Source: Piscibacillus halophilus
GTDB taxonomy: Bacteria > Bacillota > Bacilli > Bacillales > Alkalibacillaceae
NCBI RefSeq assembly: GCF_900110685.1
Contig: NZ_FOES01000028.1
Location: 1 to 35,505 of the forward strand
Direction of reading: 5' to 3'
DNA: 35,505 nucleotides
Shown here piece by piece: positions 15,800-22,961 of this stretch. The translations under genes and the position numbers were made by a program. Under the pieces are notes generated by a model. The model did no database searches, was not told the origin of the DNA, and was given only the letters and a program-made list of their open reading frames with translations. Each line of letters starts with the position of its first letter. The first letter of the stretch is position 1.

Positions 15800-15937
15800 T
15801 TTATTATCTAATTTTGGTAGTTTATTATCTAATCTTTTGAATTTATTATCTAAAGTTCAAATTTTATTATCTAAAATCTGAACTTTATTATCTATTTTTC
15901 GTTATTTATTATCTAAATTTAAAAATTTATTATCTAA
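15800..15937. repeat. 21-bp periodic repeat array, core TTTATTATCTAA (seven units)
   Basis: Seven copies of TTTATTATCTAA start at 15800, 15821, 15842, 15863, 15884, 15905 and 15926, so the period is exactly 21 bp throughout. Six copies are perfect; the one at 15884 ends in AT instead of AA. The 9-bp spacers differ: TTTTGGTAG, TCTTTTGAA, AGTTCAAAT, AATCTGAAC, TTTTCGTTA, ATTTAAAAA. The array fills the space between the fhuF terminator and the stop codon of the convergent NERD gene, whose own terminator is not visible. On the minus strand each core reads Leu-Asp-Asn-Lys (the odd copy Ile-Asp-Asn-Lys) in the NERD gene's frame, past its stop. Two spacers carry in-frame stops. Function unknown. Confidence 0.9.
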
Positions 15938-16945
15938 TTAACGTGAGTTATTCTCTTTTTTTAATAAATAGCCGAAGTCTTTTTGAAAGTTAAAATTTAG
16001 ATAATACGTCCGGTCTTTTTTGTACCCTGAGAATTTGAAGCCTTCCTTTTTAAGAAGTTTGCTGATGACTTGAACATCTCCAACCTGCAACATCCATCTA
16101 GCCTCACGGTTGGCGATGGTTTTCTTGAATAAGAGTTGGAAATCTTTAAGTGCGTTGATATGTGCGTCACGGCTAATGTTTTGGCAGTGTGGGCATTGCC
16201 AACGGCCGTAGACCCGAATCATTGGGAGGTGCCTGCACTCTTGGCAGATGACACCTGGTTGGATATCACGTGCTGACAAGTTATACTTTTTCAATATGTC
16301 CATGTGCAATGGTTTGTTCTTATTTTTAATTTGGTAAGCAAGATTTGCGAGTTGTTGATGACTTAGTAACGTATGGGGATACTTTTGTTTTAAAGATTGA
16401 AATCTTTCAATGAACTTTCCAGCGTGAATGATTCGCTCATCAACTTCGATTCCATCTGTTCGTGTGAGGTTGACGTAATTACTCACGAAGACGACAAGTG
16501 TTTCAATCGGAATTCCAGAATATCCGTGATCCATCAACCACTTTTGAAAATGAAAAACTTGTGAGTCCACTTGAGCAATAGGATCTTTGAAAACACGCTC
16601 TTCTCCATTAATTGAGCGCTTCATTTGGCCAAAACCGTGGTCAAACGTTACGAGTCCAGTAAAATTTTTAACTTCAATAATTAAGAAAAAGTTTGGGCTT
16701 AACACGAGTGAATCAACTTGGAAAGTGCTATGTTCTGCAATTCGTAGACTATGTAAAATGAACTGTTCCTTCGCATCCACAGAGTTCAAATAATAATCTA
16801 GTGAGGACTCACCACGGTAACCGGATTGGTAAATCGATAGCTCATCGGAAATTAGTTGGTATTGAGGGTGGCTGGGTTCAAGCCGGTTCAATAGTGCTGC
16901 TAACTGTAATAAAGTAATTGGAACTTCATGCCCTTTAACAATCAC
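15938..16945 (-). CDS. NERD domain protein with C-terminal zinc ribbon
   Basis: A 335-residue protein. The NERD (nuclease-related) domain spans about residues 38-150, with the expected acidic and basic residues in GYRGE (E46), Q-V-D-S-L-V-L (D78) and EVKN (E91, K93), the signature of a PD-(D/E)XK-like nuclease core. A four-cysteine zinc ribbon follows: C234-x2-C237 and C251-x2-C254. I chose GTG 16945 because AAGGAG lies nine bases upstream and the protein then begins MIVKGHEVPITLLQL, as I recall for Bacillus relatives; an ATG at 16981 has only a weak site. Its stop codon abuts the 21-bp repeat array. Role probably in DNA processing, unproven. Confidence 0.8.
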   Translation of the reverse strand: MIVKGHEVPITLLQLAALLNRLEPSHPQYQLISDELSIYQSGYRGESSLDYYLNSVDAKEQFILHSLRIAEHSTFQVDSLVLSPNFFLIIEVKNFTGLVTFDHGFGQMKRSINGEERVFKDPIAQVDSQVFHFQKWLMDHGYSGIPIETLVVFVSNYVNLTRTDGIEVDERIIHAGKFIERFQSLKQKYPHTLLSHQQLANLAYQIKNKNKPLHMDILKKYNLSARDIQPGVICQECRHLPMIRVYGRWQCPHCQNISRDAHINALKDFQLLFKKTIANREARWMLQVGDVQVISKLLKKEGFKFSGYKKDRTYYLNFNFQKDFGYLLKKENNSR

Positions 16946-17094
16946 ATCAAAAAACTCCTTTTTAACTAAAATTAAACTCATTTTCTATCAAACTGTCAAA
17001 AAGAGAAAAAGCCTCAAAAATCTTATTTTCGTGCTAGTTTTGAGAAAAAAATGTCTGATTATGGTAAGATAACTGGTAAAAGAAGGGGAGAGGT

Positions 17095-17499
17095 ATGATG
17101 TTCGATAAAATTTTTCAAGACATCGTAGACATCATACACCACGACTATGCAGGATGTAGAGACAAAAAGGGATGGGACCAGCCAGAAAAGTTTTTAGATA
17201 GAGTTAGAGAACGGGAACTATCCATCCATGAGTTTACGAACTTAGTAGAAGAATATCTGGCTGACTTAAAAGATCCTCATATGTTTTTTAGAATAATCAG
17301 TGATGAAAAACCTCAAGATATCGGATTTAAAGTTCGACGTTATGAGGACGCACTATACATAACAGAAGTGACAAAGGAAGAACGTCTCCAGGTTGGTGCT
17401 CGTATAGTTGCCTTGAATCTTGAACGAGATGTGGATCTGGAGCGAGCCTTGGAAATGTTATCTGATAATAGGAGAGGCGTCCCGGAATATATCGGTTAG
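17095..17499 (+). pseudogene. Truncated S41-type peptidase, N-terminal part only
   Basis: A 134-codon frame resembling the N-terminal region of Bacillus S41 (C-terminal-processing/tricorn-like) peptidases: a helical start with HHDYAGCRDKKGWDQPEKFLDR, then VEEYLADLKDPHMFF and a PDZ-like segment ending around VGARIVALN. The serine-lysine catalytic domain that should follow is absent; a TAG stops the frame and the next gene begins 31 bases later. AGGGGAGAGG precedes ATG 17095. Either it is a deletion remnant, or a short stand-alone protein is still made. The family call rests on recognition by eye. Confidence 0.5.
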
Positions 17500-17530
17500 A
17501 TATTAGAACTTATATAAAGGAGTTGCATAA

Positions 17531-18088
17531 ATGGATTATATTCGCGAACAAATACAAACATTAGGTCAATATACTTATTTTGATGAGCAGGAGTTTTTAC
17601 GTGAAAAAGTACATGACCGTGAATTCTTACAGCAGCTCATGACTCAAGTCCGACGTGAATTAATGAAAACGGACGAAGATGACAAGCGATGTTTTTTATA
17701 CGGTACGCTCGGAAACTTGTATCGGTTGAACGAAGAACCTGAGCAGGCCATTGAATATTTAAAGAAAGGACTTGAGCTAGCCGATCCTAATTCAACTAGA
17801 GAAGTAGTGATCATGATAAGGCTGGGTGAAGCGTACAAGTATAACCAGCAACACCAAAAGGCATTAGACCAGTTTGATTTAGCCGTTCTTAAATGTTTGG
17901 AGTATGAACCTGCTTATTTAGATTTCGCTTATCAGCACAAAGGAAAATGCCTCATGGAAATGAGGCTTTACTCAGAAGCAATGGAAGCTTTTCAAGGTGC
18001 ACATGCCGTTAGGAAAGGGAAGAAAGATGGGGAGTTACTTCAATCAACTGAACACGCCATTGAATTTCTGAAAAAACTAAATGAATAA
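17531..18088 (+). CDS. Tetratricopeptide repeat protein
   Basis: A 185-residue cytosolic protein made largely of TPR helices: about residues 54-86 (FLYGTLGNLYRLNEEPEQAIEY), 91-125 (IRLGEAYKYNQQHQKALDQF) and 132-165 (KGKCLMEMRLYSEAMEAF). TPRs bind partner proteins; no catalytic motif is present. ATG 17531 follows AAAGGAG. It may be co-transcribed with the truncated peptidase gene 31 bases upstream and ends in a hairpin terminator. The specific partner is unknown. Confidence 0.75.
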   Translation: MDYIREQIQTLGQYTYFDEQEFLREKVHDREFLQQLMTQVRRELMKTDEDDKRCFLYGTLGNLYRLNEEPEQAIEYLKKGLELADPNSTREVVIMIRLGEAYKYNQQHQKALDQFDLAVLKCLEYEPAYLDFAYQHKGKCLMEMRLYSEAMEAFQGAHAVRKGKKDGELLQSTEHAIEFLKKLNE

Positions 18089-18117
18089 AGCAGCCGATTC
18101 AATCGGCTGCTTATTTT
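18088..18117 (+). terminator. Terminator after the TPR gene
   Basis: AAGCAGCCGA (18088-18097) pairs with TCGGCTGCTT (18103-18112) around a 5-base loop, then TATTTT. The first degenerate unit of the second 21-bp array begins at its tail. Confidence 0.85.
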
Positions 18118-18211
18118 ACTTGTAAAATATAAGCTTTAACTTGTTGGAACTTTAAGCTTATTTGCAAAAATCATCGTTTTATTTGCGAGAACCACAACTT
18201 TATTTGCAGAA
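18116..18211. repeat. 21-bp periodic repeat array, core TTATTTGCAAAA (five units, two degenerate)
   Basis: Cores start at 18158 (TTATTTGCAAAA), 18179 (TTATTTGCGAGA) and 18200 (TTATTTGCAGAA), 21 bp apart. Two weaker units keep the register: TTACTTGTAAAA at 18116 and TTAACTTG near 18137. The array lies between the TPR gene terminator and the stop codon of the convergent HEAT-repeat gene, just as the first array lies beside the NERD gene. On the minus strand the three good cores read Ala-Asn-Lys every seven codons with hydrophobic residues before them. The HEAT-gene-proximal units are best preserved. Function unknown. Confidence 0.8.
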
Positions 18212-19351
18212 CTACTTCTTTTTCTCTTTTGTCATGTCCATCATTTGCTTCCAAATGGAGCCTTTTGCTTCTTCGCCGCCTTGAATACGGGAAAGTGCCA
18301 TTTTAGCTTGCATTCGCACTTCGAATTCAGGGTCTTCAAGGGCGTCTGCCAAAGCCGGGAGGGCGGTTTCATCACCATACTCGTATAAAAACATGGCAGC
18401 ACGCCAACGCACGATTCGGCTTGAATCCTTTAAGGCTTCAATCATTTTCGGAATGGCTTCTGTATAACCTAAGTCTGATAAACAGTCTCCAGCAGTTCGG
18501 CGCACGGTTACGGTCTTATCGTTAAGGGCTTTATAAATATATGGTAAAACGGCTTTGTCTTCAATTTCGCCGAGGTAAGCAGTAGCTAAACGTCGAACGG
18601 ACATTTTCGGGTCATCTAATGCTTTATCTAATGCAGGTAAGTCCTCAACTGTCGGATTAGGCATACGGTCTAGCGCGGCATAACGCTCTTTCCAGTCATC
18701 TGCCTCGAGTGCTTCGATTGTTAATTTTTCTTGAGGTGCAGCTTGCTCATGATCAGCATCACCTGACATAGCCAATTTAACTAAAGCATTCAGACGCTCT
18801 TGATCGTAAGATGCCTCAATTTCGGCTACAACATCCTGACCAATCTCATTCCCATCTCCATAACGTGGGTTTTGCTCGACCCATTCACGTTCTTCTAATA
18901 AATCTGCATCTTTAGACGCTTCCATGACAGCTTCCATAAAACGGTTATCCAGTCCAAAACGCTTTTCTTCCTCATCTTCCTCAACTTTTACTTGCATGGG
19001 AATGTGTTTGAACTTTTGAATAAACACTTTGATCTCACCGAAATTTTCCTCAGCGGAAGAGCTAGCTTCCTCAGTGGATTCACCTTCATCATCCGAACCA
19101 AGTACTTCCTTCACTTTCGGTAAAATCTCCTCCCAAGGAACTTTTGGGTTTCTTTCTAATGCAATAAAATCAATTACTCTATAGAGCTCTTTAACACCAT
19201 TAATCGCAAATAGCTTTTTCACATAATCCGGTGCTTCACTTAAATCTTGATTTTGTTTATATTCTTCTGTTTGCCCATTAGGCAGACTTTCATTTAAGTT
19301 AATCTTCATGGAATAAGGGCTTGGCGTTGGTTCAATCGATACAATACGCAT
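18212..19351 (-). CDS. ypgR: YpgR/CvfC-like protein: NifU N-terminal-like domain plus HEAT repeats
   Basis: A 379-residue cytosolic protein. Residues 1-90 resemble the Nfu/NifU N-terminal scaffold domain, starting MRIVSIEPTPSPYSMKINL. After an acidic Ser/Glu linker, residues about 200-360 are HEAT-like repeats with recurring ALDDPKMSVRRLATAYLGEI, ALNDKTVTVRRTAGDCL and ALKDSSRIVRWRAAMFL units. This architecture matches the 'conserved virulence factor C' family (YpgR in Bacillus subtilis, CvfC in Staphylococcus aureus, linked there to virulence regulation). GGAGG precedes ATG 19351. The gene ends directly at a 21-bp repeat array. Molecular role unclear; the domain pairing suggests protein-protein contacts with an iron-sulphur link (inference). 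Confidence 0.85.
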   Translation of the reverse strand: MRIVSIEPTPSPYSMKINLNESLPNGQTEEYKQNQDLSEAPDYVKKLFAINGVKELYRVIDFIALERNPKVPWEEILPKVKEVLGSDDEGESTEEASSSAEENFGEIKVFIQKFKHIPMQVKVEEDEEEKRFGLDNRFMEAVMEASKDADLLEEREWVEQNPRYGDGNEIGQDVVAEIEASYDQERLNALVKLAMSGDADHEQAAPQEKLTIEALEADDWKERYAALDRMPNPTVEDLPALDKALDDPKMSVRRLATAYLGEIEDKAVLPYIYKALNDKTVTVRRTAGDCLSDLGYTEAIPKMIEALKDSSRIVRWRAAMFLYEYGDETALPALADALEDPEFEVRMQAKMALSRIQGGEEAKGSIWKQMMDMTKEKKK

Positions 19352-19468
19352 AATATACCTCCTTACAGTTCTAAATAAAGTTTAACAAATCTATCATGAT
19401 GGGGCTATTTATACATAAAATAGGGTAATGATAGATTAGGGACTTATAACAATAAAGGAGGAGCCATC

Positions 19469-19828
19469 ATGAGTGATTTAAGTGTGAAATTTAAAGGTTT
19501 TTGGGAACAAGTGAAAGATTACACATTAGAAAAAGCTGAGGCTGTAAAACAAACGCCTCGTGATGTTTGGGTCAAAAATTCACCTGCAATTATTTATTTA
19601 ATCTCCTTTCTGTTTTATTTCTTTTTAGTATCTAAGGGAAGCTCGCTTATTTGGGGAACATTTTTTCTAACTGGTTTAGCTTATTCTATATTTGTGCTTC
19701 ATTATTGGAAAAAAGATCATGATTTTAATATGTACTTATCGTTGGTTGTTTTATTAATAAGCTTGCCACTTGCCAGTTTTGAAATACTTAGTTTCTTATT
19801 TTCAAGTCTATATTCAGCCATTATGTAG
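19469..19828 (+). CDS. Small membrane protein of unknown function
   Basis: A 119-residue protein. The first 35 residues are hydrophilic and amphipathic (FWEQVKDYTLEKAEAVKQ). About three hydrophobic helices follow, near residues 38-55, 58-78 and 90-112. I recognise no family. GGAGGAG precedes ATG 19469. It is divergent from ypgR and ends in a hairpin terminator, so it forms its own transcription unit. Confidence 0.6.
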   Translation: MSDLSVKFKGFWEQVKDYTLEKAEAVKQTPRDVWVKNSPAIIYLISFLFYFFLVSKGSSLIWGTFFLTGLAYSIFVLHYWKKDHDFNMYLSLVVLLISLPLASFEILSFLFSSLYSAIM

Positions 19829-19857
19829 TCGTCCGGTTTTAATCGGGCGATTTTTTA
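19829..19857 (+). terminator. Terminator after the small membrane protein gene
   Basis: TCGTCCG (19829-19835) pairs with CGGGCGA (19844-19850), including one G-T pair, followed by six Ts. Confidence 0.75.
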
Positions 19858-19905
19858 TGTTTTGAATAAGAGTTGAGTGAAATCATATGAAGTAGAGGTG
19901 ATGAG

Positions 19906-20571
19906 ATGGGATTAAGAGATGTACCTAAAAGAACTTATTTATTTTTAATAGTTAACCTTGCTTTGATTGTTGGTGGCGTCTGGTTGTTTGCGGAGCTAGC
20001 TGATGATGTTGCTGAAGAAGAAAAGTTTATGATCGATCAGAAGGCTCAGCAATTTCTTGAACACATAAGTTCCCCTACAGCCGATAGAATTTTTGCGTTT
20101 GTCACGGATCTTGGTTCTGTGAACTTTATAACGGTAAGCTCGATTTTATTAGTGATTCTCATTTTCTTTATTTATAAAAGAAGAAAATGGCGCATTTTTT
20201 ATTTTTCCGTTGCCATGATTGGAATTGCACTCATAACCCAAGTATTGAAAAATGTCTTTGGCAGAGAGCGACCTAACATATTTGAAGAATATAATGGAAC
20301 AGGGTTTAGCTTTCCTAGTGGACACTCGACAGCCCCTATGGTTTTTTATGGGTTTTTAATTTATTTGATGATTCGAAGTCAAATGAATATAGCGATCAAA
20401 TGGGTGATGGGAATATTCCTTGCATTATTGATTTTTGCGATTGGGTTCAGCCGGATTTATTTAGGTGTACACTTTGCCACTGATGTTTTCGCGGGCCATT
20501 TATTAGGGTTGGTTTGGCTGATTTCTTGTATTTTGATTTTAGAATACACATTATGGAGGAAAAAACGATAG
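19906..20571 (+). CDS. PAP2 family phosphatase (membrane lipid phosphatase)
   Basis: A 221-residue membrane protein with about six helices and all three PAP2 signature motifs: C1 KNVFGRERP (115-123), C2 PSGH (137-140) and C3 SRIYLGVHFATD (182-193), with H140, R183, H189 and D193 as the expected catalytic set. Such enzymes dephosphorylate lipid phosphates such as undecaprenyl pyrophosphate or phosphatidylglycerol phosphate on the outer leaflet; the substrate here is not determinable. AGAGGTG precedes ATG 19906. The gene appears monocistronic. Confidence 0.88.
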   Translation: MGLRDVPKRTYLFLIVNLALIVGGVWLFAELADDVAEEEKFMIDQKAQQFLEHISSPTADRIFAFVTDLGSVNFITVSSILLVILIFFIYKRRKWRIFYFSVAMIGIALITQVLKNVFGRERPNIFEEYNGTGFSFPSGHSTAPMVFYGFLIYLMIRSQMNIAIKWVMGIFLALLIFAIGFSRIYLGVHFATDVFAGHLLGLVWLISCILILEYTLWRKKR

Positions 20572-20606
20572 AGTTTTGGTAAAATAATAAAAAATCTTAC
20601 TGAATA

Positions 20607-20628
20607 TTTGTTCATTTATTTGAACAAA
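20607..20628. promoter_or_regulatory. 8-bp perfect inverted repeat upstream of the tandem GNAT gene
   Basis: TTTGTTCA (20607-20614) and TGAACAAA (20621-20628) flank a 6-base gap, ending five bases before a -35 box. No T tract follows on the plus strand, so it is a poor terminator for the PAP2 gene and a candidate activator or repressor site. Confidence 0.4.
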
Positions 20629-20632
20629 AATG

Positions 20633-20661
20633 TTGACTTCACTATTTGGAAAAGATATTCT
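20633..20661 (+). promoter_or_regulatory. SigA-type promoter of the tandem GNAT gene
   Basis: TTGACT (20633-20638), a 17-bp spacer and TATTCT (20656-20661), about 38 bases upstream of the TTG start at 20700. Confidence 0.6.
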
Positions 20662-20699
20662 ACACGGGTAAGAAATATCTCCAGTTAGGGGGAACGCGT

Positions 20700-21524
20700 T
20701 TGTTAACAGAAGGACAATTAAAAGACATTGAAAAACTCCAAATGATTGTGGAGCAAGCAGATCGCATTGAATTAAAATTGAATTGGTATTTCCTTCGCTC
20801 GCGAATGACGGAGAATAACGACTTTTTCTATTACGAAGGCGATCAACTTCTTGGATATGCGGCACTTTATTATGTTGGTGGTGCATATGAGATGTGCGCG
20901 ATGGTTCATCCAGATCACCGTCAGAAGGGTATTTTCACTAAACTATTCCAAGAAATTTTAGACTCGCTTAGAAATCGTACGACAAAACAACTATATATAA
21001 ATGCTCCACCAGAATCAAAGTGTGCTAAGATTACACTTGAAAAATTAGGTGCCGAGTATGCATATTCAGATTATCAAATGCGTTGGAGCAATAAAGCAGT
21101 GCCAGAACCAGAAGCCGAGGTTAAGTTAAGAGTTGCAACTGAGGAGGATTATGACAAGATTGTTGACTTAGATGTAAAAGGCTTTAACTTAACAAGAAAG
21201 GAATCAGAACTACTCGTAAATGTTCTGAAAAAAGATGCTGGTCATCGCACTTTTATGATTGAAAAAGATGGAAATACAGTAGGGAAACTTCGTCTAAAAG
21301 CAGAAGGAATTGAAACTTATATATTTGGTTTCACCGTGGACCCAGAATATCGACGTCAAGGTATTGGAAAAGCTGCACTCATTGAAGTGGTGAGGCAAGA
21401 ATCGGAAGCAGGTCATGTTATTTTTGTTGAAGTAGGGACCGAAGATGAAAGAGGACTTCACTTATATGAAGCGGTTGGGTTTGAAACCTATCAACAACAA
21501 AATTATTATCATTACAAATGTTAA
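20700..21524 (+). CDS. Tandem GNAT family N-acetyltransferase
   Basis: A 274-residue cytosolic protein with two GNAT domains in tandem. The N-terminal one has MVHPDHRQKGIFTKLF (a weakened acetyl-CoA loop). The C-terminal one has the canonical FTVDPEYRRQGIGKAALIEVV with the R-R-Q-G-I-G-K loop, and ends in GLHLYEAVGFE. The start at TTG 20700 is set by AGGGGGA seven bases upstream; an in-frame TTG at 20646 lies inside the predicted promoter. Substrate unknown. A terminator follows. Confidence 0.83.
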   Translation: MLTEGQLKDIEKLQMIVEQADRIELKLNWYFLRSRMTENNDFFYYEGDQLLGYAALYYVGGAYEMCAMVHPDHRQKGIFTKLFQEILDSLRNRTTKQLYINAPPESKCAKITLEKLGAEYAYSDYQMRWSNKAVPEPEAEVKLRVATEEDYDKIVDLDVKGFNLTRKESELLVNVLKKDAGHRTFMIEKDGNTVGKLRLKAEGIETYIFGFTVDPEYRRQGIGKAALIEVVRQESEAGHVIFVEVGTEDERGLHLYEAVGFETYQQQNYYHYKC

Positions 21525-21528
21525 GTAA

Positions 21529-21557
21529 AACCAGCTCAGTTTTGGGCTGGTTTTTAT
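21529..21557 (+). terminator. Terminator after the tandem GNAT gene
   Basis: AACCAGC (21529-21535) pairs with GCTGGTT (21546-21552), then TTTAT. Confidence 0.75.
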
Positions 21558-21575
21558 ATGTGAGGAGGAGTTTCA

Positions 21576-22031
21576 ATCGGATACGTCGAAGATTTAAGAA
21601 GGTTAGTAGGGCATCGCCCCCTAATTTTAGTCGGAACTGTAGTCGTGGTCATAGATGAATTGGGGAGGGTTTTATTACAACAACGCAGATATCCACACGG
21701 CGTTTGGGGGTTACCAGGTGGATTAATGGAACTTGCTGAATCTATTGAAGATGTGGGACGTCGAGAAGTTTTAGAGGAAACAGGACTAACTCTAGGAGAT
21801 ATGAAGTTAATCGATATTTATTCTGGATCCAAATATTTTACTCGTGCTCAAAATGGAGATGAATTTTATTCTGTAACAGCGGCTTATATATGTGATGATT
21901 ATTCAGGAAAGTTAACATGTGATCAGGAAGAGTCGTTAGATTTAGCGTTTTTTCATTTAAACGAGCTACCCGAAAAAATGATTGGTAGCCATGTTGAAGC
22001 GATTCGGGATTATCAAGAAAAGTTTTTGTAG
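21576..22031 (+). CDS. NUDIX hydrolase with apparent ATC start codon
   Basis: A NUDIX pyrophosphohydrolase of about 151 residues. The NUDIX box is complete (second G of P-G-G, then E, R-E-V-L-E-E-T-G-L), so it should bind metal and cleave nucleoside diphosphate derivatives. Bacillus relatives begin with GY(V/I)E(D/E)LRxLVGxRPLILVG. Here that segment, GYVEDLRRLVGHRPLILVG, is encoded upstream of the first canonical in-frame start (GTG 21645). It follows an ATC at 21576-21578 that sits seven bases after AGGAGG, exactly where ATG would be expected. No ATG, GTG or TTG lies in frame between. Either ATC is used, or the start codon is mutated or misread and the short form from 21645 (128 residues) is made. 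Confidence 0.78.
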   Translation: MGYVEDLRRLVGHRPLILVGTVVVVIDELGRVLLQQRRYPHGVWGLPGGLMELAESIEDVGRREVLEETGLTLGDMKLIDIYSGSKYFTRAQNGDEFYSVTAAYICDDYSGKLTCDQEESLDLAFFHLNELPEKMIGSHVEAIRDYQEKFL

Positions 22032-22048
22032 TTAACTAAGGGGCTTGG

Positions 22049-22321
22049 CTAAAAGCGACCGCCTAACGCTCGAGTCGCTCCAAACCCACAACCGAAACCA
22101 ACAGCACCATATAAGAACATTAATTTACCTATATCTAAAAATAATGCGCGGTTTAGATCAATCAACCCGAAAAATAAAAACAAAAAACCAAATGCGATGA
22201 GTGGGCCGAAGACAAACAGGTAGATATCCACACGTATCATTAATCGAATTTGAACAAACCTTAATATAAAGGCAATCACGGCGATTACGAAGAAAATGAC
22301 TAAATGATGTAAAAATCCCAA
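22049..22321 (-). CDS. Small membrane protein of unknown function
   Basis: A 90-residue hydrophobic protein with three predicted helices: about residues 5-25, 33-52 and 65-85. It ends in a glycine-rich stretch (VGFGCGFGATRALGGRF). The start is TTG 22321 with GGGAG upstream; the nearby ATG is in another frame that does not give a membrane protein. I recognise no family. It converges with the NUDIX gene, leaving only 17 bases between their stops. Confidence 0.55.
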   Translation of the reverse strand: MGFLHHLVIFFVIAVIAFILRFVQIRLMIRVDIYLFVFGPLIAFGFLFLFFGLIDLNRALFLDIGKLMFLYGAVGFGCGFGATRALGGRF

Positions 22322-22426
22322 ACGCCATCAACTCCCAGAAGACAGGTTATTATATTATACGTCAAAACTTGTATAACATGATTGGAAAAATATTTGGTTG
22401 ACTATACTATGTTTGAGGTGATGAAT

Positions 22427-22843
22427 ATGATTATTGGAATGAACCCTTATTTTATGTTTAATGGAACAGGTATTGAAGCGGTGCGCTTTTATGAAGATGT
22501 ATTTAATGCAGAGGTTATGGAGTTTCAAACTTATGCTGATTTACCTAACGCAAAAGAAGGTGACGGCAATCTGTTGTTACACGCTAACTTGAAAATCGGT
22601 CAAAATGAGATTATGCTTTCAGATACGGATCCGGATCATCCAATTGAAGCTGGAACTCATATTTCGGTAGCTGTGGTTACAGATGACGCCGATGAAACAA
22701 GTGACATATTCCGTAAGATTCGAGAAAACGGTGGAGAAGAAGCCATGCCACTTCAAGAAACCTTCTTCAGCCCAGCCTATGGAAAGGTTAAAGACAAATA
22801 TGGAATTGAGTGGCAACTCTCCACGATGAAACGTGATGAATAA
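22427..22843 (+). CDS. VOC superfamily protein, PhnB-like
   Basis: A 138-residue protein of the glyoxalase/bleomycin-resistance/dioxygenase (VOC) fold in its PhnB/YjdN-like form. It begins MIIGMNPYFMFNGTGIEAVRFYEDVFNAE and ends SPAYGKVKDKYGIEWQLS, both typical. The members' ligands are largely unknown. ATG 22427 is chosen because GAGGTG (22415-22420) is just upstream; further upstream in-frame ATGs lack a site. A strong terminator follows. Confidence 0.82.
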   Translation: MIIGMNPYFMFNGTGIEAVRFYEDVFNAEVMEFQTYADLPNAKEGDGNLLLHANLKIGQNEIMLSDTDPDHPIEAGTHISVAVVTDDADETSDIFRKIRENGGEEAMPLQETFFSPAYGKVKDKYGIEWQLSTMKRDE

Positions 22844-22850
22844 TCTATGG

Positions 22851-22879
22851 GCACGCTTAGTGACTAAGCGTGCTTTTTT
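22851..22879 (+). terminator. Terminator after the VOC gene
   Basis: GCACGCTTAG (22851-22860) pairs perfectly with CTAAGCGTGC (22864-22873) around a 3-base loop, then six Ts. Confidence 0.9.
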
Positions 22880-22961
22880 ATATTCAATTGAATAAACACG
22901 ACACAGGAAAGACTATGTGTTAGAATAGTCTAGAATTTTCTAACAAATGGAAGGGCTAACT

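Noticed and set aside
15800-15937. A CRISPR array
   Set aside because: Repeats of 12 bp with 9-bp spacers are far too short, repeats and spacers are AT-rich without a palindromic part, and no cas genes are near.
15800-15937. A C-terminal heptad extension or separate small protein encoded by the array
   Set aside because: The frame has a stop before the first heptad and two more within spacers, with no ribosome binding site or start codon. Kept only as an observation about the frame.
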